Shown: in pieces, positions 1 through 10,138 of the stretch | Position numbering within the stretch: position 1 is the first letter of the stretch | Layout of the letters: each line of letters opens with the position of its first letter | Assembly (NCBI GenBank): GCA_025094145.1 | Contig: JALLLS010000046.1 | Location: 124,001-188,000, forward strand | Length of the DNA: 64,000 bases | Reading direction: 5' to 3' | From: Spinellus fusiger | Taxonomy: Eukaryota > Mucoromycota > Mucoromycetes > Mucorales > Phycomycetaceae | Position numbers and translations under genes: made by a program | The notes under the pieces: generated by a model | Databases searched by the model: none | The model's input: the letters and a program-made list of their open reading frames with translations, nothing else | What the model was told of the DNA's origin: nothing

Positions 1-938
1 CTAACAGCAGACATAGGCAGACATAGTAATACTATCACTTGTTACCCATGTGTTTTTGACTAAGTTAATTCCATCTAGACTTTTTACAATGAAATATTAC
101 TTTAATAGATATAGTCATGTACCAATAGTGGATAAGAATAAGCTTGTGAAATTAAATAAAGGTAAATAATATTTACATTGCTGAAAATATCACGGCTGTA
201 ATGGTTTTAATACTATGCTTTATGAATAACTTTATTGCTTTTTTATATTCATAGAAGTATATTCATAGTCAAATATCAACCATTAATAAAGATCTCAATA
301 GTATCTACGACTGCCAATCATCTCCGCCTTATACTGATAGTAAGGCCAGGAATCATCCGAGTAAAATTGTGAGTTACCCCTCTAGGTATCTCTTTATTCT
401 ATTTTCGAGTCAATTTAAGAGCATTTGTTTCATAATATTGTATTATCAGACTATCCATAGTAGAGAGTACTATACTGTGTATACAAGCAATGTTTATGTT
501 TGACTTTTTGTTTACAGTTGGCTATTATAAAATGACTGGACAGCCTTCGATGTTTGTAAAGTTATTATCAGTATAATGTGTCTTTCTAAATAGATCTATG
601 ATATCATATAGATATATTATTAGGGATGAAATTATAATAAAAAGTACTAATAATAGTGTATACACATTCTTTCTGTCGTCTTTGGGTTTTTAAGCCAAAG
701 GTATACGGAACAGTAGAACGTGTAGTTAAACTCTGTTATTTATTGAATGAAATAAATACGTCTTTTATACTTTTCTAATGGCATATATTCAGAGGTTAAC
801 TATCAATATCCCTTGATGTTCGATAGAGTCCTCTTCTTGTTTTGGCAATTAATGAGTTCTAATTCTTAAGAGAGTGATCTTTCCAAACATGGCAAAAGTC
901 TTCACGACATTTCATTAAAAATATAGAAATTTGAAATA
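1..938. other. Gene-free AT-rich DNA with a decayed Tc1 fragment
   Basis: No supportable gene is seen. At about 297-360 there is a short degenerate match to the 3' end of the Tc1-like family found at 939-1754, 20275-21604 and 47772-49088. It contains the strand-reversed remains of the terminal motif that reads CQAVIDAK in better copies. Confidence 0.5.
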
Positions 939-1754
939 AAGTGACTCTCAATAAGTAACCGGTTTCTTCAAATGCCGATTTCTTTTTTTAGATTCATACT
1001 TTTCTTAATGATGTTATAGCTTTATGAATTCATTAGTTAAAGACTTAAAAGTTTCAATAGACACATAGAATAGTGTTTAAGATACATAAAAGTGGGTTTA
1101 TTGCAAGGTCAATTAGTAACTACTATTAGTCTTTGGCATCTATCACTGCCTGGTATCTCCGCCCTATACTGGCAGTGAGGTTGTCTGTCACTTCTTTTGA
1201 TATTTCTCCTCATTCCAGCATCAGAGCCACCTCCAACTTCTCCTTAGTGGAATATACCCTTCTGTTCTTCGTGGAGATTTCATTGAGGTAGGCTCAGAGA
1301 TGCTTAGTTGAATTTAGATTGGGACTTTGTGAGGGCCAGCAAAGAATCATCACTATATCATATTCCGCCTTCTATTCTCGAGTTATTTTACTCGTATGGG
1401 GTCTAGCATCGTTCTCCTGTAGGCGGTAACTGACTACAGGGTTTAGGATAAAGATATATTTACTTGAGTTCATGGCATTAGACATATCCCAAGACATTGA
1501 TGTACTTGTTGGAGTTTATTTTACCCTCCACTACGATTCATCTTCTAGCACCTCCGCACCAAAACGACCTATACCATTACTCCACCACCTCTAAACTTCC
1601 TCGACTCTAAGACATTCTTGAGCTTAAATACCGTACCATAATGCTTATTGAATCGTACACCTCTGTCATAGCGCATTAGCTTTACTCCGGACTCAACGGA
1701 CCAGACTCTTCTGCCATTATAAGAAAAAAAAGTGGTTACTTAGTGATAGTTACT
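939..1754 (-). mobile_element. Internally deleted Tc1/mariner element (family with ACCCTCAAAAAGTAA ends)
   Basis: The ends are an imperfect inverted repeat: aagtgactctcaataagtaac on the left matches the reverse of gttacttagtgatagttactt on the right, flanked by TA on both sides as expected for Tc1/mariner insertions. The interior is a decayed minus-strand transposase, with the relics of the C-terminal CQAVIDAK motif around 1130-1160 and a GGGVMVW-like motif around 1570-1600. At 816 bp it is shorter than the roughly 1.3 kb relatives in this window, so internal sequence has been lost and no reading frame survives. Confidence 0.75.
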
Positions 1755-1756
1755 TT

Positions 1757-2182
1757 ATCATCGTTTGTTTCATTTCATTTCAAGTGTTAGCATATTGTAA
1801 AATAAGGCAGTGTGGCGAATTACTTGCATGAATGAAAGTAGAAGGCTAGGGGTGGAATAAAGGCCAATAATCGATTAATATAGACTCTAAGGCTAAGTGG
1901 TTGACTGTTTCTTGTGTGTATCCCTTAATCTCTCTGTTTTGGTCTTCTTTGGTTATCATTCGCTCTTCAATTGGATTCATTGCTCATTCAATCTTCTCTG
2001 TTTCTCTTGACCGACTATTCTGGCCACTCTGTTACTAGGCATCCATCTACTATCTATCTCTTGCTATCGCACGGACATCCACAAATCTCCTTTTCTGATC
2101 TCTTCTATCTGTGGACATAGCCATCCTCACCAAGGACCCTACTAGTCTCTAAGATCTCATCTTATGCAATATTAAATATCTA
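1757..2182. other. Gene-free intergenic stretch
   Basis: AT-rich sequence with a slightly CT-rich part at 1920-2150. I see no coding frame, RNA gene or clear repeat. Confidence 0.4.
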
Positions 2183-2850
2183 TACACCCAAAGATTTTTC
2201 TGGTTTTTAAGCAGTGACACCACCCTGTTATGCCTATACCGAATAATTCCCTTTTATGAAACCATGATTAAAATCAAAAGGTTTGTAAGTCTCCAAATAT
2301 TTGTTTCCTTTTGTAGAATACCTCAATATCAAATTGTATTATCAATAGAATAGTGTTGATGAATAATATTGTTCATTATAATAGTATAGCCAATACTATA
2401 CAATCACTATAGATACTTCCTTAGCATATTACTTAATAGAAATAGAATTCATACCCTAAAGGCCTTATGTTTTATTCTTGGGAGTATGCCCTAGACAGCA
2501 TTGAAAAAAGAAGACCACCTAAGACTGGCTTGAAAGGAGTCTTTACTTGTCTAATAACAATACAATAAGTATCTTGTGGAATACAATAAAATTAAGCCCA
2601 GATGAAGACAAATCTTATCTTTTTATCACTAGAATAGCCCTTAGTAATGTCTATCACTTCCTTCTATTGTTTTGCTTCATTGATGATAACACATTATGTT
2701 AAACAATAAATTCAGTGACTGAGCTGCAATATTGGCCTTATTTCTTCTTTTTATATCCAACATTATAGTGTTTAATTGCAAAGTCAATCATTAATGCTAA
2801 AATAGGCAAGTATGGTTTGAAATAGCCCATCTAAACAGCGAAAAGTCTTT
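2183..2850 (+). mobile_element. Truncated copy D of the Fanzor-bearing repeat family
   Basis: The left end (tacacccaaagatttttctg) matches the right end of copy C in reverse and, more loosely, the left ends of copies A and B. The interior tracks copy A at about 39090-39540, including the segment encoding a DED..YLFITRI frame. The right end is missing: similarity fades at about 2850, just before the left arm of the large inverted repeat at 2888. No Fanzor-like coding sequence is present, so this is a non-autonomous or deleted copy. Confidence 0.65.
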
Positions 2851-3034
2851 TTCATTTACATCATATGTTTTATTGTAATAAGATTCTCATTAAATAGAGG
2901 CAGTCATCAAGATTGTTTTATTTTATCAAAAAATAATATTCAATTACAAGGCCTTTAGTAATATGTATGCCTATTCTCATACACATCTTTCAACTAAAAG
3001 GCAGCCAAAGGTCGAAGTGTTTATTCTCACTCCA

Positions 3035-3674
3035 TTATTTGTTGGGACACATTCCTGTACAATTGCCCGAAAGAATTTCCTTGTCATAGAAATCAAAAGC
3101 CTGATTTTCAGCAGATTGCTTGGCCTTTTGCTTGTCAAGGTAATCAAGACCCTTGGTTTCAAAACTATATGGAGTGTTAATTCGTGTGCCAATAAACACC
3201 AAAGCTACTATAGACTTGGATAAGGTGTACGTACATCTTGTCAACAGCATCGGCAGAGAAACCAGAAATGAGCTGTTTGGCCTCGGCATGTCCAGAAGGT
3301 TTACTACACACTCTATTAGAGACCCTTTTTTGTCTTTTCCCTTCCACAACAAGATGATTTGTTCTTACCCCTGTGTTTGACAGTGGTTGCCAAAAGTTTT
3401 AACAGCATCGTAGGCAGCTATAAAAGAAATAAAGAAAAGAAATAAAGAAAATTAGATACAATATAAAAGATAAATTGCTTCTGTCTTTGTTTCAGTATAT
3501 CTTACCAGCACCACCAACAGTTCTGTGGGTAAGAGTGGCCTTGTTTAAGGTCTTGTTGCTGTAAACCTCTTCGTGTTGAGGACCGAAATATCTTGCAACT
3601 CCCCTAAAAACAATGTATAAGTACAACTCTTGCACCACAGGCTGTCAAGCTCTAAATCACTGATGCTCTTACAT
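3035..3674 (-). CDS. CipC-like small stress protein (DUF3759 family), copy 1
   Basis: This five-exon gene mirrors the copy at 6561-7200. Exons on the minus strand are 3673-3674, 3506-3603, 3369-3417, 3235-3303 and 3035-3164, giving 115 residues. Family features are the HEEVY segment near the N terminus, a TLTHRTVGGAAAYDA stretch, HAEAKQLISGF, and the ETKGLD..DK.KAK..A motif followed by FDFYD near the C terminus. CipC-like proteins are small soluble fungal proteins of about 110-120 residues, originally named for concanamycin induction in Aspergillus; the molecular function is not known. The start codon is split by the first intron (AT|G). The gene is transcribed away from its twin, with the promoters facing the 2.5-kb spacer. 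Confidence 0.72.
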
Positions 3675-3734
3675 GTTTATAAAGTATTAATGTGAAATGT
3701 AATAACAAACACATTAGAGCTCGAGAATCATCAG

Positions 3735-3742
3735 TTTATATA
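3735..3742 (-). promoter_or_regulatory. TATA box of CipC-like copy 1
   Basis: TATATAAA on the minus strand, about 60 bp upstream of the proposed split start codon. It is the mirror image of the box at 6493-6500. Confidence 0.5.
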
Positions 3743-3850
3743 CTTTTTTTTCAATCTCTAGAGTGTCGCAATCTCTATAGATCCAACTTCACATAGGGAC
3801 AAGGTAATCATTGAATTCACAAGTCAAAGACATATTACTAGACATATTTT

Positions 3851-6384
3851 TAAGATTTACTTTTTTTCCTTGGCCTCATTCCCTGTGTGTCCGAGTACAG
3901 TGCTCTTGATTTAGACTATAGACAGTATTACTCATTCTTTCTTGGTAAGTGCAGGAACATTTTCTGATAGAAAAAAAAACCCATCAATGAGGCCTATATT
4001 ATCTCTGTGTTTTCATATGCGTGTCTCATAATACACACAGGTCTGTTATCTCTTGGAATATAGAAGAGATATACAAAAAGAATGCTCTATGAATACTCAA
4101 CCCACGGCATATGATGAATTAACTAAGCAGATAAGTGAGCTACAATCAGACTGAAGCCTGAATAGTTGTGCGCTTAGATCATTGTCTTATAAATCGTATC
4201 GATTAATACTAAAGATAGGCATATTGTCATTAAGCCTTTATTTCTTATGATTCTGTTACTCCTATCTGAGTGTCTGGAGAATCCTTCCAAATAAAGTAGG
4301 CAAAAGCTAGAGTGTACAGTTTAATTAAATAGCACATACTTTTTGTAGTACTGTTTCTTGATCGGTGGATACACGCTTGAACTCACTGAGTCTATCTCTT
4401 ATTCAAAAAGAGGCATTATTTTCTTTATTCTTTATTCTTTACTATTATCATTAGTAAAATGATGAAACATATTGTGATTTCTAGCTAATTATTAACTGAA
4501 ACATATACAAACGACTAAGCATACAAACTACTAAGAGCCTCATAGTTGAACCTTATTTTCTGATAAAAAATAAATCATTGTCTTTTCCACCTATTGCATC
4601 CAATGCTTATGTTTAAAGACCCCATACAATTACCGTCATAGCAAGGTATGATGTAAACATGGGAAAAAATGCCCTAAGATTGATGGTAGTGCTGTATTGA
4701 AATTCACTCTATTGTCACCTTTTAGTGTTCACATGTAGTATCTATTCTCTAGTCTCTTTGTACTGTTGTCTTCAACACTCTATACTTATTAGACACACGC
4801 ATAGACCAGGTTGGATTGGCTTTATATAACCTATGACTTGGCATTGAAAAGTAATGCATTTAGTATTGACCATACTTCAATGCCTGTCATAATCAGACAC
4901 ATTAGGACTTGTATAGTGTGTCCAGAAAGTGTAATGCAATTGGTACAAGGTTCAAGATACCTGTGATAGACACAATAGCTGTTGCTTACGGAGAGTGAAT
5001 CTGAACGATCACTTGGTCCACTGTGTTTTCTCTGTGATGGTTGCTTGTGCTTCAGACTTTCCATTAAAAGACTGTCTAATGTCTATCAGCACATATCCAG
5101 CCATGATACAAGCACAAATAGGTCTTGTTATACTGGTATTATGGCTAATGATTTGGGTTGATGAAAAGTATATTGTCTTTTCAACTGTCGATATATAAAT
5201 TCTCTTCTTCAATATCTCGCTCCACTCTCTAATGCAACATATGAAGACACTTTATTTTCGAATAGCTTTTTGGCATAAATTATAAACGAGCAGTCGGCTA
5301 TAATATTATGATTCATTTACTGTTACAGTAATACTCAAAAGAATATATATATATCGGGGGGTTTGTGTTGCCATTTATGCCTTGTACCTTACAACTACCC
5401 TGTGAATGCTTTTGTAAGATGGATTAAGAATATAAACAAACCACTCTAATATGTATGGGAAAAAGACAGTAAACATAAAATAAAAAATAAATTAACGAGA
5501 AGGCATAAAGTATATTAAGGATAGATGCTGCTATAATAAAGAAATGCAGCCCTACCAAACTCCAGGCAAATTTTTCTATTTGCTTTATCTGCTTTGCTAT
5601 GAGAATAAATGTACTGGATTCTTACTGATATGCATTAAACTCGGTAAATAGAGAAAAAATTGTTTTATTTTTGTCACAAGACAGGGTTCGATTACAAGAC
5701 TCTCAGCAGCCTATATGTTTGGTTGTGCATAGACTTCAAGTAAGAATTAGCCAAAGATCACAATATTCTTCTATAACTTTAATAATAATAAAAACAACAA
5801 CAAGAATGCCTCTTGGCTGAAAAAGGAACTTGGTGAGCCCAGGCATGTATTCACAGATAAAGAAATAGCATTGTAAAAGAATAGCATTGTAAAAGATGTG
5901 TGCTGCTCAATTAAATTATGCACTTTCGTACTCTATTCTATTCTATTTTGAGTGGTTCTCCAAGTATTTGTACAGACAAAATAAATTAAAATGAGAATGA
6001 GTAACCAATGACAATACTTCCAGCTTCATATGTATTAATGTAATTTATAAAATACTGGTCTTAGCATACTTTATTTCAGGCCTCGGTCTAATTGTACTCA
6101 CCTATCCGTTTTGCTAATTCATTGCATCCTATAGACTGAATGGCTAGATAGGATTGTCTTTTGCATCTCGTTCTATATCTTAAATAATAATTATGAACGC
6201 ATAGAAACTAAGAAATGTACATATAAAATATATAATTCAGTGGTAGCTTATTTCTATCAAGCTAATCTTTTACACTTATCAAAAGAAGAAAAGAAAAGGA
6301 TGTATAGTACTGTTTATAGTCAAATTAAACCCATCGTGCTCAGGCACACAAGAAAAAAAGTTATAGAACAACAACAAATCTTAG
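3851..6384. other. Spacer between the arms of the inverted repeat
   Basis: About 2.5 kb of AT-rich DNA. Short frames occur at 4831-5064 (minus) and 6240-6476 (plus); the latter begins with a charged, coding-looking stretch (HLSKEEKKRMYSTVYSQIK) but has no recognised family and runs into the right arm. I find no convincing gene, RNA gene or terminal repeat here. It contains the upstream regions of both CipC-like genes. Confidence 0.45.
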
Positions 6385-6492
6385 AAATATGTCTAGTAAC
6401 CTGCCTTCGACTTGTGAATTCAATGATTACTTTGTCCCTATGTGAAGTTGGATCTATAGAGATTGCGACACTCTAGAGATTGAAAAAAAAAG

Positions 6493-6500
6493 TATATAAA
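6493..6500 (+). promoter_or_regulatory. TATA box of CipC-like copy 2
   Basis: TATATAAA lies 61 bp upstream of the proposed AT|G start. The same spacing (60-70 bp) is seen for the metallothionein and the small gene at 27736-27963 in this window. Confidence 0.5.
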
Positions 6501-6560
6501 CTGATGATTCTCGAGCTCTAATGTGTTTGTTATTACATTTCACATTAATACTTTATAAAC

Positions 6561-7200
6561 ATGTAAGAGCATCAGTGATTTAGAGCTTGACAGCCTGTGG
6601 TGCAAGAGTTGTACTTATACATTGTTTTTAGGGGAGTTGCAAGATATTTCGGTCCTCAACACGAAGAGGTTTACAGCAACAAGACCTTAAACAAGGCCAC
6701 TCTTACCCACAGAACTGTTGGTGGTGCTGGTAAGATATACTGAAACAAAGACAGAAGCAATTTATCTTTTATATTGTATCTAATTTTCTTTATTTCTTTT
6801 CTTTATTTCTTTTATAGCTGCCTACGATGCTGTTAAAACTTTTGGCAACCACTGTCAAACACAGGGGTAAGAACAAATCATCTTGTTGTGGAAGGGAAAA
6901 GACAAAAAAGGGTCTCTAATAGAGTGTGTAGTAAACCTTCTGGACATGCCGAGGCCAAACAGCTCATTTCTGGTTTCTCTGCCGATGCTGTTGACAAGAT
7001 GTACGTACACCTTATCCAAGTCTATAGTAGCTTTGGTGTTTATTGGCACACGAATTAACACTCCATATAGTTTTGAAACCAAGGGTCTTGATTACCTTGA
7101 CAAGCAAAAGGCCAAGCAATCTGCTGAAAATCAGGCTTTTGATTTCTATGACAAGGAAATTCTTTCGGGCAATTGTACAGGAATGTGTCCCAACAAATAA
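6561..7200 (+). CDS. CipC-like small stress protein (DUF3759 family), copy 2
   Basis: Five exons: 6561-6562, 6632-6729, 6818-6866, 6932-7000 and 7071-7200, with all four introns GT-AG and 64-88 nt long. They give 115 residues, the usual length of the family. Exon 2 opens in phase GGG-AGT read as G|GGA|GTT and therefore needs two bases from an upstream exon. The only nearby donor, AT|gtaaga, supplies them and creates an ATG at the junction. The product begins MGVARYFGPQHEEVY and ends EILSGNCTGMCPNK. Motifs are TLTHRTVGGAAAYDA, HAEAKQLISGF and ETKGLDYLDKQKAK. Family assignment is from recalled motif order and length. The sequence is identical to copy 1, so the duplication or gene conversion is recent. 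Confidence 0.75.
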
Positions 7201-7347
7201 TGGAGTGAGAATAAACACTTCGACCTTTGGCTGCCTTTTAGTTGAAAGATGTGTATGAGAATAGGCATACATATTACTAAAGGCCTTGTAATTGAATATT
7301 ATTTTTTGATAAAATAAAACAATCTTGATGACTGCCTCTATTTAATG

Positions 7348-8813
7348 CAGTTTAGCCTATAGTTTTAGATATAAAAATGAACAAATATTTACGAAGCAAG
7401 ACTGTCTGATTAAAGATAGATGATTTATCAAGCCTTAACACTAACATTATCACTATTATCACTACCATTGCTTTGCATTATACAATTATTCAAAGCATGA
7501 ATATAGCCAAGAAGTTAAGGAATAAGATTTTTACTCAAGGGAAGAATGAAAAATATTTTATATAACAAGTATTATCAGCAAAATATACTTAAGGAAGCAT
7601 TAATCAAAGGAACAAAAAAAGTATCTGGCTATTTCTAAATAGATAGATTGTTTTTGTAATTAAAAAAACATACAACATTGTTGTTATTTTCTATTTCTAT
7701 AGCCCTACTGTTTCAATAAGCTTTATTCTATCTAATGACATGACTATTTCTCTCCCAAGAATGAGATTTATTAAGATACTAAACTTAAGAACCGTTTTGA
7801 TCCTTTGGATGAAGTGATAATATACAATACCAATATAGCCGAGGTATCTCATATGCTTAAGATATACCTTACCAAGAAGTTAAATAGCTTTGATGGTATT
7901 GTACGTGTAAGATCTACTGGTGAAGGTGATAAGTGTATGTGCACGGTAAAAAGTACTGTAGACTCAATAAAATATATATGTATCTTGAAGATATAGTGTC
8001 CTGAGATTTACTTTTTTTTTATACTTGTATCCTAAGCCAAGCTAGAAGATAACAGAGGATTATATCAGCCTTTATACTATCAAAGTGAAAGAGCAGTAAA
8101 GAAATGATAATGAGACCCTATCTAACTGGCCCCTTTAAAGACTTTATTTTAATCCTATGGTTCATTCTTGGCTTTCTTGAAGAGGTTCAGCAAGAATAGA
8201 ATAATCTATACTATTGAATACATGTTTTAGATGACTTTTTATTCTGGGAGGAGATTAAAATGACAAAATAGTTCACAGACAATCCCATTGAAAGCAGTAG
8301 GTATCAATGGCAGGCCATACTTGATGTCAAGGAAAGGTATATGCAATAGAAACTAATTTTAATAAAATAAAAAGGTACTGTTACTATAAAGCACCTTTTG
8401 TTTTTTTCTTAATTCAAAATTCAAAGTCTATATCTCATACGACTGAGTTGATGTCAATACGACTATTTCAAATGTTGGCTGTTTTCTAATTGAGATATAC
8501 ACATAGAATCATCCTTTGTTTATTCTATGTACTGATCACTCTTCTTACCACTGCATTCAAGTGTCTTATTTATTTTCTACTATAACAGAAATAATAAGCC
8601 AATTCTTATTCATAGGGCACACTACAAATGAACGACAGTCATTGAATCATACGATGGGAGAAGATCCCTTATTCTAAACAACTTTAAGATGGTTTTGTAT
8701 GTTTTGTTGTAGTGATGTACTACAGATTATTTATTGAAAAAAGACTGCAAACACAACAAGAACACTACTCATTTCACCTGTGTCTGCTTGTCTGTTGGAT
8801 GTAGAGCCTTAAT
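7348..8813. other. Gene-free intergenic region
   Basis: AT-rich sequence downstream of the inverted repeat and of the SCP2 gene. Only short unsupported frames occur (for example 7805-7996). No transposon ends or RNA genes were recognised. Confidence 0.4.
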
Positions 8814-9530
8814 TTATAGCTTTGATTTTCCAGTGATCAAAGTGAGTTCTTCATTTTGCTTCAGAAACTCCAAAACGCGCTACCAAGGCCAACAGTAACA
8901 GAATAAGTTTCTCTTTTGTCTATGGAAATAATTTCCCCCTTTTTCTTTCTTACCTCTTTTCCATTTGCCTTTTCAAATAAATCTTCTAGACGCTGTGCCA
9001 AAATCAAGTCTCCTTTGACTTTGATTCTGCCTGACATATAGGCCTTTACTCCTGACATTCTAAATCAAGGCTAAATACGACTGTTCATTGGTCTTCTTTA
9101 GCTTACCCTCCTGTAATAAAGTTCAACAAATGATGGTCTTCTATCTGAATCTTAACAGTGTGGACCTTTTCAAGAATAGCTTCGCGTGCATCGGATTCTT
9201 CTGGTGTCAATACAGGTTTCACTTCATTGCCTAAAGATGAAAGTTTAATACATAGACATAGAAACAGATAGAAGAATAGATAGAAGAATAGATTAGCTTG
9301 AATTCACACAAGGATTACCTTGTAGCAAGAGATACCTAGTCACAATTAGTCTGGGTCTGACTCTAACACAACAAAACTTACCATACTGCTCTTTGCTTTC
9401 TCTTCTTTGTCACAGTAATGACAAAAAGTCCTTTGACATTAGGCCATAATGAGGTGTCTTTGCTTAACTGGCGACTTAGTTCTGGAAGAATAAGGCTGGC
9501 AATGAGAGGAGAGGAGTCGTGTTTAGGCAT
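8814..9530 (-). CDS. SCP2 sterol-binding-domain protein with peroxisomal SKL signal
   Basis: Five minus-strand exons: 9382-9530, 9319-9335 (only 17 nt), 9107-9230, 8954-9059 and 8814-8879, giving 153 residues. SCP2 domains bind lipids and acyl-CoAs in a hydrophobic tunnel and in fungi often work in peroxisomes. Visible family features are a WYLLLQGNEV strand (created only if the 17-nt microexon is spliced in), LNFITGGMSGVKAYMSGRIK and KVKGDLILAQRLEDLFEKA. The last exon reads RVLEFLKQNEELTL and ends in SKL, a type 1 peroxisomal targeting signal. Reading through the last intron instead would lose this signal, which supports the splice model. The start MPKHDSS is preferred over an in-frame Met 18 codons upstream. 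The gene lies 608 bp downstream of acyl-CoA oxidase on the same strand. Confidence 0.85.
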
Positions 9531-10138
9531 AAAGGAAGAGATAACACATAAAAAGACCAGGCTGTAAGGGGGAGGAGACCCCACCCTTTGGATAGAAATA
9601 GTACTGTACGTGTGTGAAGAAATTGGGTGTACGTACGCTATCCTTCTTCACGTGAAAAATACAGGCATCAGTGCAAGAAAGAGAAAAAAAAGAGAAAAAA
9701 AAAGTAGGACAATGCAGTGTATAAGTCCTATTCAATGACAAACCCCACATGTAGGCTTCTGTGCCTTGAATACTCTTATCCGACAAGAGTGTACTGCAGA
9801 TAGAGTAAGTGCAGTGCAGTGCAGTACAGTACAGTAGAATAGAATACAGTGGAGTAGGCCTATGTTTCTTCTACTTTCTACTGGTGGACGCTAGCAAGTA
9901 CTAGCAAGTGGTTGTATATCTAGTCTTTTCTTTTCTTTTACATAAAGGCATTGATTTATTCTCAATAAAAGAAATAGAAATAAAGGTGAAAAAAACGTAT
10001 CTATATTTTACTATGTGCAGAACTAAACACTATTTCAAGGAGTGCCTCTATCCATTTACTCACTTATTCAACGACAAGTGCTAATATTAATTATAAGAAA
10101 GTAAATAAGCTCTCCAAGGAAACAAATAGGCTATCCCT
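9531..10138. other. Intergenic region between SCP2 and acyl-CoA oxidase genes
   Basis: Holds the upstream region of the SCP2 gene and the 3' end of the oxidase gene. At about 9810-9850 there is an imperfect gtgca/gtaca microsatellite. No further gene is seen. Confidence 0.4.

Larger units (their letters stand above)
2888..3850. repeat. Left arm of a large inverted repeat carrying a CipC-like gene
   Basis: Position x in this arm pairs with 10235-x in the arm at 6385-7347. All reading frames between 2963 and 3380 translate identically to those between 6855 and 7272 on the opposite strand, so the arms are essentially identical there. Small differences and a 1-nt offset appear only near the inner end (about 3800-3850). 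The arm holds one complete gene, about 175 bp of its upstream DNA and about 150 bp downstream. Confidence 0.9.
6385..7347. repeat. Right arm of the large inverted repeat
   Basis: This is the reverse complement of 2888-3850. The outer boundary is sharp: pairing stops at 2888/7347, beyond which the two flanks are unrelated. The inner boundary is more diverged. Confidence 0.9.

Noticed and set aside
5680..5700. tRNA-like B-box (gggttcgattac)
   Set aside because: The upstream 60 bases lack an A-box and cannot fold into the D and anticodon arms.
6240..6476. 78-codon frame in the inverted-repeat spacer
   Set aside because: The opening is charged and coding-like, but the frame crosses the arm boundary and there is no relative to support it; mentioned only under the spacer.
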